Origin: Clostridiales bacterium
GTDB taxonomy: Bacteria > Bacillota > Clostridia > Oscillospirales > Ruminococcaceae
Direction: 5' to 3'
NCBI GenBank assembly: GCA_012800685.1
Contig: JAAZIT010000159.1
Coordinates: 1-8,656, forward strand
Length of the DNA stretch: 8,656 nucleotides
The translations under genes and the position numbers were made by a program. Below are positions 1-6,423 of this stretch, piece by piece (position 1 is the stretch's first letter; each line of letters starts with the position of its first letter). The notes beneath the pieces are model-generated. The model had not been told where the DNA came from and searched no databases. It was given only the letters and a program-made list of their open reading frames with translations.

Positions 1-251
1 AAGATTCGACTTTGGATAAAGGTTTTATCCGCTACCTTACCCATTTCTCCACCAAGTGCGTCAATTTCTCTAACTAGATGTCCTTTTGCAGTACCACCAA
101 TAGATGGATTGCAGGGAAGGTTAGCTAGTGCGTCAAGAGATATTGTAAAAAGCACGGTTTTCATGCCCAGCCGTGCCGCCGCCAATGCTGCTTCAACTCC
201 AGCGTGTCCTGCACCAACTACTGCTACATCATAATTATCTAGGTAATTCAT
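1..251 (-). CDS. mnmG: tRNA uridine-5-carboxymethylaminomethyl modification enzyme MnmG (5' end only)
   Basis: This is the N-terminal 83 codons of MnmG (GidA); the gene runs off the left edge. MnmG is the FAD-binding subunit that works with MnmE to install cmnm5U at the wobble uridine of certain tRNAs, using glycine, NADH and methylene-tetrahydrofolate. The translation shows the Rossmann FAD motif GAGHAG at residues 13-18, followed by the family block PCNPSIGG (46-53) and AKGHLVREIDALGGEMG (55-71), which are hallmarks of MnmG. The ATG at 251-249 is chosen because an AAAGGA ribosome binding site (minus strand, 266-261) lies 9 bases upstream and residue 1 matches the usual family start. A parS-like palindrome sits just upstream. 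No terminator is visible between ybaK and this gene, so readthrough from mnmE-ybaK is likely. Confidence 0.95.
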   Translation of the reverse strand, partial: MNYLDNYDVAVVGAGHAGVEAALAAARLGMKTVLFTISLDALANLPCNPSIGGTAKGHLVREIDALGGEMGKVADKTFIQSRI

Positions 252-278
252 AAAATCAGTTCCTTTAAAGTTCTTATT

Positions 279-294
279 CGTTCCACATGGAACA
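279..294. promoter_or_regulatory. parS-like centromere site upstream of mnmG
   Basis: The 14-base core GTTCCACATGGAAC (280-293) differs by one base from the perfect palindrome GTTCCACGTGGAAC, a form of the ParB/Spo0J binding site parS (Bacillus consensus TGTTNCACGTGAAACA). parS sites cluster near oriC and often occur close to mnmG-rsmG-soj-spo0J, so the location fits. The site lies between the mnmG start codon and a TATAAT-like hexamer (299-304), so it would fall near the 5' end of an mnmG transcript. The single change breaks the CpG-containing centre, so binding may be weaker. No parB or noc is inside the window; they would be expected further left. Confidence 0.6.
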
Positions 295-347
295 ATTTAT
301 TATATTTAGTTATATTTGTTATATATATTCTTTATGGTTATATATCT

Positions 348-839
348 TTATAATATTATTGCGTGAAATTCTGCATTTAAAAGCTTCGCTAAGTCCTTTG
401 GCGAAAGCTTAATTTGAACGCCAATTTTTCCGCCACTGACGGAGATAGTATCCTGCAAAATAGCTGACTTATCTATTACTGTCTTAAACTGTCTTTTCAT
501 TCCGATAGGAGAGCATCCACCTCTTATATAGCCTGTGATTTTTACTAAATCCTTTACAGCAAGCATATCAACTGACTTTGCACCAACGGCTTTCGCTGCT
601 TTTTTTAAATCAAGCTCCTTATCAACTGGAATACAAAACACAAAGTAATAGGCTTTACCTGTCTTATCCTTAAGAAAGGTAACTAGGGTTTTATAACATT
701 GTCCAAAGGGAATTCCAAGTCTTTGAGCCACATGGATTCCGTCAATTTGACCGTCGGATTCATAAAGAATATGCTCAAAAGGAATTTTCTCCTTATCCAA
801 AATCCTCATAACGTTAGTCTTTTGCTTATGGTCTGGCAT
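348..839 (-). CDS. ybaK: Cys-tRNA(Pro)/Cys-tRNA(Cys) deacylase, YbaK/EbsC family
   Basis: This 163-residue protein belongs to the YbaK/EbsC group of free-standing editing domains, which hydrolyse Cys-tRNA(Pro) made in error by prolyl-tRNA synthetase. The conserved catalytic-site lysine is seen as K50 in CYKTLV, and the family signature GGCSPIG is at 107-113 within GYIRGGCSPIGMKRQ. The length is normal for the family. An in-frame ATG at 890-888 would add 17 residues, but they match nothing expected in the family and have no ribosome binding site. The ATG at 839-837 begins at MPDHKQK and has a weak purine-rich GAGAGA a few bases upstream, so I prefer it. The gene lies between mnmE and mnmG, which are usually adjacent in Firmicutes, so it looks inserted into that operon. 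Substrate specificity is inferred from the family; an Ala- or Pro-editing relative cannot be ruled out. Confidence 0.88.
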   Translation of the reverse strand: MPDHKQKTNVMRILDKEKIPFEHILYESDGQIDGIHVAQRLGIPFGQCYKTLVTFLKDKTGKAYYFVFCIPVDKELDLKKAAKAVGAKSVDMLAVKDLVKITGYIRGGCSPIGMKRQFKTVIDKSAILQDTISVSGGKIGVQIKLSPKDLAKLLNAEFHAIIL

Positions 840-914
840 TAAAATCTCTCTTTTCAATAATATAAAATCAACACTGGTTGGTAGCTTCATAAATTAAAAT
901 AAGCTTTTTATCAT

Positions 915-943
915 ATTAAATATAATAAAAACATAGTACACAA
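915..943 (-). promoter_or_regulatory. weak candidate sigma-A promoter for ybaK
   Basis: On the minus strand a TTGTGT hexamer (943-938) is separated by 17 bases from TTTAAT (920-915), which matches TATAAT at five of six positions. The -35 matches only TTG. It lies in the gap between mnmE and ybaK and would give a leader of about 70 bases. In such AT-rich DNA chance matches are frequent. No terminator was seen after mnmE, so ybaK may simply be co-transcribed with it. Confidence 0.25.
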
Positions 944-963
944 TTATATTATGGTAGTTTATT

Positions 964-2322
964 CTATTTTCCAACGCAAAATTTTGAGAAAACTTCCGCT
1001 ACCACAGCTTCTGAAACTCTTTCACCTGTAAGCTCTAAAAGGGAATCCAAAGCAGTCTCAAGAGTAACTGTCACGCAATCAAAAGTTGCACAGCTTTCAA
1101 CTGTTGTAAGGCTTTCCCTTAAATATTTAAGTGCGTTTTCGGCACAAAATTTCTGCCTTTCATTGGCGAATGCGTCGGTATTTGAGTCAAAATCAGTTAG
1201 TGAGAAATAATCATTTAGCATAGCGCTTAATTCCTCAAGCTTTAGGTCGTTTTTAGCTGAAATTTCACATACATATTTAGAGTATTTATCAAAGGTTTCT
1301 CTTGTTACCTTTGGCTCAAGGTCGGATTTATTTAAAATAATAATAGCTTTTTTATCAGAGATAATATCTAAAAGCTCCATATCCTGTTTATCCAATTCTT
1401 CAGAGCTATCAAAAACAGCAATAACAAGCTGTGCGGTTTCTGCCTTTTTTCGTGCTAGATTAATTCCTTGAGTTTCAACAACGTCCTTTGTCTCTCTAAT
1501 TCCAGCTGTATCAGAAAGCCTTAAAACAAGATCCCCAACCCTTGCTGTTTCTTCAATAATATCTCTAGTAGTTCCAGCAATATCAGTTACAATTGATCTG
1601 TCGAATCCCAAAAGGTTATTCATCAATGTTGATTTACCAACATTTGCTTTACCGATAATGGCTGTATCAATGCCTTCACGAAAAATCTTTCCACAATCGT
1701 AATTTTTTAGGATTTTTTCCATTACATTAATTGAATCGGAAATAGATTTTTTTAAGGCTTCAGGCTCGACCTCAGGCAAATCCTCCTCTGGATAATCCAC
1801 CCATGCCGCAAGCTCTCCTAAAATTTTCAAAAGCTTATCGGATACTGATTTTATAAGCTTAAACATTTTTCCCTCTCTAGCATTTACAGCAGAATTAAGA
1901 GCCTGTTTACTATTTGCTGAAATAAGGTCCATAACTGCTTCAGCCTGTGTTAGTGAAAGCTTCCCATTAAGAAAGGCACGTTTAGTAAACTCTCCCGCTT
2001 CAGCTGGCTTAGCACCATTCTCAAGGATAGCACGTAAAACCTGTCTCGTTACATATATACCACCATGGCATGAAATTTCAACAATGTTTTCACCCGTATA
2101 AGAATTTGGAGCTTTAAAAACAGTTACAATGCCGTCATCAAGCTCGACTTTTCCATTATATATTTTTCCATAGGCACAAGTATTTGGCTCCATAGCGTCA
2201 ACTGTTTTGGATTTCATTTTGAAAAGCTTAGTCGCCACATCTATAGAATTTTCACCACTTATTCTAATTACCGATATTCCTCCAGCTGCGTTAGGAGTTG
2301 AAATCGCTGCAATAGTTGACAT
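964..2322 (-). CDS. mnmE: tRNA modification GTPase MnmE
   Basis: A 452-residue MnmE (TrmE), the GTPase partner of MnmG in wobble-uridine modification. The N-terminal tetrahydrofolate-binding domain (about 1-118) contains YTGENIVEISCHGG at 75-88. The G domain, inserted in the helical domain, has all its motifs: G1 GKANVGKS (224-231), G2 GTTRD (250-254), G3 DTAG (271-274) and G4 NKSD (331-334). The protein ends in FCVGK, with Cys449 matching the invariant cysteine of the C-terminal C-[ILV]-G-K motif. The open frame begins six codons earlier at 2340, but the ATG at 2322-2320 gives the canonical start MSTIAAISTP, and the GGTGGAG ribosome binding site overlaps the upstream codons. G1 has KA where many homologues have RP, a mild deviation that spares the P-loop lysine and serine. 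No promoter could be picked with confidence in the AT-rich upstream gap. Confidence 0.97.
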   Translation of the reverse strand: MSTIAAISTPNAAGGISVIRISGENSIDVATKLFKMKSKTVDAMEPNTCAYGKIYNGKVELDDGIVTVFKAPNSYTGENIVEISCHGGIYVTRQVLRAILENGAKPAEAGEFTKRAFLNGKLSLTQAEAVMDLISANSKQALNSAVNAREGKMFKLIKSVSDKLLKILGELAAWVDYPEEDLPEVEPEALKKSISDSINVMEKILKNYDCGKIFREGIDTAIIGKANVGKSTLMNNLLGFDRSIVTDIAGTTRDIIEETARVGDLVLRLSDTAGIRETKDVVETQGINLARKKAETAQLVIAVFDSSEELDKQDMELLDIISDKKAIIILNKSDLEPKVTRETFDKYSKYVCEISAKNDLKLEELSAMLNDYFSLTDFDSNTDAFANERQKFCAENALKYLRESLTTVESCATFDCVTVTLETALDSLLELTGERVSEAVVAEVFSKFCVGK

Positions 2323-2340
2323 ATTTTCTCCACCTATCAT

Positions 2341-2670
2341 TTAATTTATAAAGCATTTTTATAATTACTTTATAACTCTAATTTTTATTTTTTATTATAA
2401 TATTATTCTTAGCCATTTGTTTTTAGTTTTAATATTATTTTTTCTATAACTCTCAGCTATTTAATATTATATTTTATCTCTTAATTATTAGATATTTAAT
2501 GTTAATTTTCACTTTTAAATATTTACTATTCGCTCTTCGTATTTACTTTTAGAAAATAATTATTAACTTTTGACTATAAGCTATTTACTATATTTTTTTG
2601 ATTTCTATTCTCAAAAATTATCTATTAAACATTTCCTAAGTTCTATTTTAACAGATAACTGAATATTTTA
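2341..2670. other. AT-rich gene-free gap with degenerate short repeats
   Basis: No plausible coding sequence or RNA gene was seen here. The stretch is very AT-rich and one strand is strongly pyrimidine-biased. A short motif resembling TATTTA[AC]T recurs at about 2458, 2493, 2520, 2540 and 2582, twice as AGCTATTTA. Around 2515-2555 the sequence drifts through near-heptamer units such as TATTTAC, CTATTCG and CTCTTCG. This resembles a decayed slippage-type tandem repeat. The gap must hold the promoter of mnmE; one TATAAT-like hexamer lies at 2399-2394 on the minus strand but lacks a convincing -35. Confidence 0.5.
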
Positions 2671-2705
2671 CAACAAAAAACGCCCTGAAATAATTCAGGG
2701 GCGTT
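2671..2705 (-). terminator. Rho-independent terminator of the rnpA-yidD-yidC-jag operon
   Basis: On the minus strand the arms AACGCCCCTGAA (2705-2694) and TTCAGGGCGTT (2689-2679) pair over 11 bp with one bulged C and a four-base TTAT loop. Six T residues follow (2680-2675). It starts 22 bases past the jag stop codon. It is the only strong terminator at the 3' end of this operon and separates it from mnmE. Confidence 0.92.
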
Positions 2706-2727
2706 AAATATCATCAAATTAGCACTT

Positions 2728-3543
2728 TTAGAATTCGATTTTTGAATAAAGCCCTGTACCTGTCATACTGTCCTCTGGCTTTGGCTTTTTATAATCCTTT
2801 TCGAAAGAAGTCGTAATATCAAATGGCTTAGGGGTTTTGTTGGAATTTTTTCTTCCTCCGCCAGTACCACCTCTATTATTGTTTCTTGGTCCTCTTGATT
2901 CACGCTTATCTCTATTATAAGGTTTCTTTTCAGTTGAGCTAATTAAAACCTTTCTATATGGGTCTTCACCAACTGAACGAGATGAAACTCCCTCAATTTC
3001 TGAAACTGCACCATGTACAATTCTTCTCTCATAAGGGTTCATTGGCTCAAGTGCTGAGGTTCTTCCATTTTTCTTAACGTTAGTTGCAATTTTCTTTGCA
3101 AGCTCTTCAAGCTGAATTTTTCTTCTTGCTCTAAAACCCTCACAGTCAATTGAAATTCTATAATATTCTCTGTCAATCTTGTTACAAACTAAAGATGAGA
3201 GGTACTGAAGGCTGTCAAGAGCCTCGCCCTTTTTTCCTATAAATGATTGCATATCATCGCCAATTAGCTCGATTTCTGCACCATTTTCAATTTCATTAAC
3301 TTGTGCCTTTACATTAGTAATTCCTAGAGCTTTTAAAACCTTTAGAATATAATTAACTGAAACGTCCGCTTTAGTTAGCTCATATTCAGCCTCAACCTTA
3401 GCTTCACCCTTTATTTTACCAAAAAGTGATTTTCTTGGCTCTTCTAATATGTTAAACCTAATTTTTCCTATTGCAACACCGAATTCTGCTGCTGCTAACT
3501 CCTTAGCTTCATCAATTGATTTTGCTGTAAATATTTGTTTCAT
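2728..3543 (-). CDS. jag: Jag/KhpB RNA-binding protein (Jag-N, KH, R3H)
   Basis: This 271-residue protein has the three-part layout of Jag (KhpB, SpoIIIJ-associated protein). A Jag-N domain covers about 1-55 with the typical KSLFGKIKGEAKVEAEY segment (38-54). A KH-like domain (about 85-160) carries the GxxG loop as G103-K-K-G106. An R3H domain (about 163-203) has the R-x3-H signature at R173-H177. A basic, Gly/Asn-rich tail (about 205-271) follows, longer than in compact homologues. In other Firmicutes KhpB pairs with KhpA, binds RNA and influences cell division and elongation; that role here is by family. The ATG at 3543 has an AGGAGG site that overlaps the TAG stop of yidC 11 bases upstream, so the two genes are probably translationally coupled. 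It is the last gene of its operon, followed by a strong terminator. Confidence 0.95.
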   Translation of the reverse strand: MKQIFTAKSIDEAKELAAAEFGVAIGKIRFNILEEPRKSLFGKIKGEAKVEAEYELTKADVSVNYILKVLKALGITNVKAQVNEIENGAEIELIGDDMQSFIGKKGEALDSLQYLSSLVCNKIDREYYRISIDCEGFRARRKIQLEELAKKIATNVKKNGRTSALEPMNPYERRIVHGAVSEIEGVSSRSVGEDPYRKVLISSTEKKPYNRDKRESRGPRNNNRGGTGGGRKNSNKTPKPFDITTSFEKDYKKPKPEDSMTGTGLYSKIEF

Positions 3544-3554
3544 ATTCCATCCTC

Positions 3555-4853
3555 CTAATCCTCTTTATAATCGTCACCATATTTTTCTGCCATTCTTTTT
3601 CTGGCATCATTTAGTTTCTTTCTTTGGAGTTCCTTCTGTTCACTTTTAGAAAGCTTCTTCTGATCTATTTCTTCATCGTCATCATCAACATCTGATGTGG
3701 CAATTGACTTAGAAGCGTTAGGGTTAGCGTTTTGAGCCTCTAAAGCCTTTTCCATAAATGACTTTTTACCATTCTTCTTACGTTTTTTCTTGTCCTCTTC
3801 ATTTAGCTTATCAATACGTTCAGGTGTATAGATTTTATTAACCACAACCACCTGTAATAGTCCAAATACAGATTGTGCAATCCAGTACAAACCAATACCA
3901 GCAGGGAAATTAAATGCAATAAAGAATGAAATTAACGGCATTACATACATAAACGTGTTCATTCCACCCATTTTTGGTGCATTTGGGTTGCTCTTTTTGG
4001 TATAATGCTGTGAAACAAATGTCAAAACTAATTGTGCTAATAGAGAAATTATTGGAATAAGTACTAAAATACTTGACCAGCTTGGATAGTCACCCAAGAA
4101 AATTCCAAAAACTTCATAGTTTACTTCATTAGTGGCATCTCTAACCTCTTGATCAAAGAAATTTCCTTGTCCGTCTTCAACAATTCTAAATATTAAAAGC
4201 TGAGGATTTGATTTGAGGTTTGGTGTAACCTTTTTCTCATCAGAAAAATATTCATCTAATCCTTCATTCTCATCAAAAATAGAAATAACTTCTTTTAAAT
4301 CTTTTTCTGATAGCTTCGCTGTATTTTTAAATTTATCCTTATTATTGAGAACATCATAGACATCACCATTTTGTGATTTAATTTCAGTAAATGTATTTTG
4401 TTTATCGTCGCCGTTTTCTTTAATTTCAGTGCTGACTGTCATCATATTTGTAACAAGTGTTGATGCATTGTCAATTTTATCTTTATTTATATTGGTTATA
4501 TGGGTAAGTGGAGCATAAATAATTTGAATCATTGCAAACAAAAGAAGCATATTAAGTATTAGTGGAAGGCATCCACCAGTCATTGAAATTCCTTCTTCAG
4601 AATAAAGCTTTGTTACTTCTTCATTATATTTTGCTTGGTCTTTTCCATATTTCTTTTTAAGCTTTTCCATTTGTGGGCTAAGTCTTGCAGTTTTTGCTGT
4701 TGATTTTTGCTGCTTAACATTAAGGGGAAACATTATAACCTTAGTTATAAAAGTAAATAAAACAAGTGCTGCGCCGTAATTTTTTAATAGCATATAGCAG
4801 AACCTTAAAATATAACCAAAAGGTATTGCTATAACGTCAAATAGTGCTCCCAT
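3555..4853 (-). CDS. yidC: YidC/Oxa1-family membrane protein insertase
   Basis: A 432-residue insertase that helps membrane proteins enter and fold in the cytoplasmic membrane, with SecYEG or alone. An N-terminal hydrophobic/amphipathic helix (about 4-22) precedes TM1 (27-45), which ends in the family block FPLNVKQQKS (42-51). Then come the cytoplasmic hairpin (46-92), TM2 (93-115, starting GGCLPLILNM), TM3 (about 258-282), TM4 (298-316) and TM5 (318-340, in FPAGIGLYW). K38 in TM1 sits where B. subtilis SpoIIIJ has its groove arginine, so the positive charge is kept as lysine. No lipobox cysteine is seen. Residues 116-255 form a large hydrophilic outer loop, far longer than in SpoIIIJ. The tail (about 345-432) is highly charged, with an acidic run at 390-396. 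GGAGG lies 11 bases before the ATG. It sits between yidD and jag, its usual partners. Confidence 0.95.
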   Translation of the reverse strand: MGALFDVIAIPFGYILRFCYMLLKNYGAALVLFTFITKVIMFPLNVKQQKSTAKTARLSPQMEKLKKKYGKDQAKYNEEVTKLYSEEGISMTGGCLPLILNMLLLFAMIQIIYAPLTHITNINKDKIDNASTLVTNMMTVSTEIKENGDDKQNTFTEIKSQNGDVYDVLNNKDKFKNTAKLSEKDLKEVISIFDENEGLDEYFSDEKKVTPNLKSNPQLLIFRIVEDGQGNFFDQEVRDATNEVNYEVFGIFLGDYPSWSSILVLIPIISLLAQLVLTFVSQHYTKKSNPNAPKMGGMNTFMYVMPLISFFIAFNFPAGIGLYWIAQSVFGLLQVVVVNKIYTPERIDKLNEEDKKKRKKNGKKSFMEKALEAQNANPNASKSIATSDVDDDDEEIDQKKLSKSEQKELQRKKLNDARKRMAEKYGDDYKED

Positions 4854-4917
4854 ATTTATAAATTCCTCCGTATTACAGACATAATTTTTTAGGTAATATA
4901 ATTAAGCTGATTTTAAT

Positions 4918-5163
4918 TCAGCAGTTTCTTTTTCTTTTAAAAATATAAAATTTTTCAGGAACTTTATCTACCCCACCCTTGCTCCAAGGATTGCATCTTA
5001 AAATTCTCCAAATAGACAAAATTATCCCTTTGAAAAAACCATGTTTCTTAAATGCCTCAAAAGCATATTGGGAACAGGTAGGATAATATTTACAATTTTT
5101 GGGGAATAATGGACTTATTAACTTCTGATATATTTTAATCAGAAACATAGCAATATTTTTCAT
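4918..5163 (-). CDS. yidD: YidD membrane protein insertion efficiency factor
   Basis: An 81-residue member of the YidD (DUF37/UPF0161) family, a small membrane-associated protein that assists YidC-dependent insertion. The family core is clear: YQKLISPLFPKNCKYYPTCS (12-31) with Cys24 and Cys30, then YAFEAFKKHG (33-42), RILRCNPW (53-60) and GGVDKVP (63-69). The usual form of the last block is GGYDPVP, so it is slightly altered. The N-terminal half is an amphipathic/hydrophobic helix and there is no signal peptide. The start codon lies only 2 bases after the rnpA stop codon, and only a weak AAGAAA purine tract precedes it, so translation probably depends on coupling to rnpA. The order rnpA-yidD-yidC-jag is the conserved origin-proximal order. 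Confidence 0.95.
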   Translation of the reverse strand: MKNIAMFLIKIYQKLISPLFPKNCKYYPTCSQYAFEAFKKHGFFKGIILSIWRILRCNPWSKGGVDKVPEKFYIFKRKRNC

Positions 5164-5165
5164 AA

Positions 5166-5543
5166 TTATTTCTTACTTTTATTTTGTTTAGAAGCTGCTT
5201 TATTTTTAAAAGGCTTGTTAATTTCCTTTAAAAGTCTTGATTTAATAAATTTTTCAATGTCTATAGCACTTTTTTCTTCAATATCTGGACGTGCGACAAA
5301 CACTATGTCAAAGCCTATAGGAAATTTTATTTCACTGAGTCTATAAGCGGCTTTGATTATTCTTTTTGCACGGTTTCTCTTAACCGCATTACCAATTTTC
5401 TTACCAGTGGTTATTCCTAACCTATTTACAGAAAGTCTGTTCGGCAAAAAATAAGCTGTTATCATACTGTTAGCAGAAAATCTTCCTTTACTATAGGTTC
5501 TTCTGAAATCCTTATCATTTTTTAAGGGTACAGTAAACAGCAT
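5166..5543 (-). CDS. rnpA: Ribonuclease P protein component
   Basis: A 125-residue basic protein that binds the RNase P RNA and helps it recognise the 5' leader of pre-tRNA. The diagnostic RNR region is seen as LGITTGKKIGNAVKRNRAKR (42-61), with R56, N57, R58, K60 and R61. The N-terminal LKNDKDFRRTYSKG (7-20) matches the usual family start, which supports the ATG at 5543. An AGGAG site lies about 8 bases upstream. The C-terminus (about 109-125) is a lysine-rich extension. rpmH and rnpA are often in one transcript, but here a strong hairpin terminator lies between them, and a candidate promoter follows it. Confidence 0.97.
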   Translation of the reverse strand: MLFTVPLKNDKDFRRTYSKGRFSANSMITAYFLPNRLSVNRLGITTGKKIGNAVKRNRAKRIIKAAYRLSEIKFPIGFDIVFVARPDIEEKSAIDIEKFIKSRLLKEINKPFKNKAASKQNKSKK

Positions 5544-5638
5544 AACTTCACTCCTGCTTAATCTTTCAACATTTGATTTTAAACTATTGATTGTATTTAT
5601 TTCCTATAACTTATGGATTTTGGCGCTATTTCTTATTT

Positions 5639-5669
5639 ATTATATATCTCTTTTTCACATAAATAGCAA
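5639..5669 (-). promoter_or_regulatory. candidate sigma-A promoter for rnpA-yidD-yidC-jag
   Basis: On the minus strand a perfect TATAAT (5644-5639) lies 19 bases after TTGCTA (5669-5664), a four-of-six match to TTGACA. The spacing is long. The -35 overlaps the T-tract of the rpmH terminator, a compact arrangement that would let rnpA be expressed after rpmH transcription ends. The leader would be about 90 bases. Confidence 0.4.
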
Positions 5670-5722
5670 AAAAGACCACACCAATACCAACCAGCCATGT
5701 GACTTGGTATAGTAGGGTGGTC
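5668..5722 (-). terminator. long hairpin terminator immediately after rpmH
   Basis: On the minus strand the segment 5722-5674 folds into a long, interrupted stem. The outer arms GACCAC and GTGGTC pair, the inner arms ATACCAA and TTGGTAT pair, and a small internal asymmetry separates them. Six T residues follow (5673-5668). The hairpin begins 11 bases past the rpmH stop codon. With 49 bases between the outer ends, including a 12-base apical loop region, it is larger than typical, but the T-tract makes an intrinsic terminator the best reading. It probably keeps the very abundant rpmH message apart from rnpA. Confidence 0.8.
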
Positions 5723-5733
5723 GTCTGCGTATC

Positions 5734-5868
5734 TTAGTATGTGAGTCTAGCTCTACCCTTTGCTCTTCTACGAGCTAAGATTTTACGGCCACTTCTTGTA
5801 GCCATTCTTTTCATAAAGCCATGCTCTTTTTTTCTGTGACGCTTTTTAGGCTGATATGTTCTTACCAT
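5734..5868 (-). CDS. rpmH: 50S ribosomal protein L34
   Basis: A 44-residue, arginine- and lysine-rich protein with the invariant L34 pattern: TYQPKKRHRKKEHGF (4-18), RMATRSGRKILARRRAKGR (21-39), ending LTY. It binds 23S rRNA in the large subunit. The frame is open to 5916, but the ATG at 5868 gives the canonical length and has a strong GGAGG site 9 bases upstream; the upstream codons lie within the leader. A consensus promoter is about 85 bases upstream and a long hairpin terminator follows, so it appears to be its own transcription unit, divergent from dnaA. Confidence 0.98.
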   Translation of the reverse strand: MVRTYQPKKRHRKKEHGFMKRMATRSGRKILARRRAKGRARLTY

Positions 5869-5883
5869 TATTCGTATCCTCCT

Positions 5884-5935
5884 TCCGAATGTGTCTGTCG
5901 GATTTCTAAAATACATGCATTTATCTCATTAGAAA
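5884..5935 (-). other. structured rpmH mRNA leader
   Basis: Two small inverted repeats lie between the rpmH promoter and start codon. TTTCTAA/TTAGAAA (arms 5935-5929 and 5909-5903) would form a 7-bp AT-rich stem. TCCGA/TCGGA (5902-5898 and 5888-5884) would form a 5-bp stem with a 9-base loop that ends next to the GGAGG site. They could affect message stability or translation. Both are short, and no known L34 leader element is recognised. Confidence 0.3.
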
Positions 5936-5950
5936 CCCCTGCAATATAAT

Positions 5951-5979
5951 ATTATACTTATAATAAAGGGTTTTGTCAA
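5951..5979 (-). promoter_or_regulatory. consensus sigma-A promoter of rpmH
   Basis: On the minus strand TTGACA (5979-5974) and TATAAT (5956-5951) are both perfect and separated by exactly 17 bases. Transcription would begin near 5944, giving a leader of about 75 bases. Such a strong promoter suits a ribosomal protein gene. A sequence one base from the DnaA-box consensus TTATNCACA (GTATTCACA, 5982-5990) lies just upstream of the -35. Confidence 0.92.
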
Positions 5980-5990
5980 GGGTATTCACA

Positions 5991-6329
5991 AATTTTTAAC
6001 TTTAAAAATTAACTAGAAATACCTGTTTCACCCACTAAAAATAATAGTCTTAATCTTAAAATCTATATGTCGGTTATTTTTATTTTTTTTATCTACATAT
6101 AGTATTTTTTAGTTGCCACTTTTTCATAATAATAATTTATATTTATTTTTTATTTCACTTATATTGTAAACCTATAATTAAAATAAATGATACCTCTTTA
6201 TTTTACCACAAAATAGTATCTTTTTAAAGTTTATTTTATAAAATATTTAAGAGACAAATTTCGTCAAAAAATACAAGCTTTTTATGTTTAAATTATTATT
6301 AAGCAGTACTATTTATAATATATATATCA
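5991..6329. other. non-coding AT-rich region between the rpmH and dnaA promoters
   Basis: No gene or RNA was recognised. In B. subtilis this interval holds the upstream half of a bipartite origin. Here only scattered near-matches to the classical DnaA box are seen: TTATCTACA at 6089-6097 (one mismatch to TTATCCACA) and TTTACCACA at 6202-6210 (two mismatches). The TTCAAC motif that fills the dnaA-dnaN spacer is absent here. The region is rich in T-tracts. Confidence 0.5.
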
Positions 6330-6358
6330 TTGACTTTTTAGTAAAATTATTGTATAAT
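6330..6358 (+). promoter_or_regulatory. sigma-A promoter of dnaA
   Basis: TTGACT (6330-6335) and a perfect TATAAT (6353-6358) are separated by 17 bases. Transcription would begin near 6365, giving a leader of about 60 bases that ends in AAGGAGG (6406-6412) before the dnaA start codon. There is no obvious TTATCCACA box over the promoter of the kind used for DnaA autoregulation elsewhere. Confidence 0.85.
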
Positions 6359-6423
6359 TAATGCAATATGTTTTATGGTGGATTAATGTTGTCTTTTATA
6401 GATTTAAGGAGGAAATTACTGAA

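Noticed and set aside
840..890. 17-residue N-terminal extension of the YbaK-family protein
   Set aside because: No ribosome binding site and no family similarity in the added residues.
2400..2640. CRISPR array
   Set aside because: The repeated words are short, irregularly spaced and degenerate, without conserved repeats or unique spacers.
3449..3649. Plus-strand open frame across the yidC-jag junction
   Set aside because: It lies opposite two well-supported genes, has no ribosome binding site and no recognisable protein features.
5869..5916. 16-residue N-terminal extension of L34
   Set aside because: It covers the ribosome binding site used by the canonical 44-residue L34 start.
6089..6097. 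TTATCTACA as a classical DnaA box in the rpmH-dnaA region
   Set aside because: Only a lone one-mismatch site in very AT-rich DNA without a cluster. With GTATTCACA at 5982 it is noted but not called.
6361..6423. 21-residue N-terminal extension of DnaA
   Set aside because: The extension would start at the transcription start itself with no ribosome binding site. ATG 6424 has AAGGAGG and the family start.
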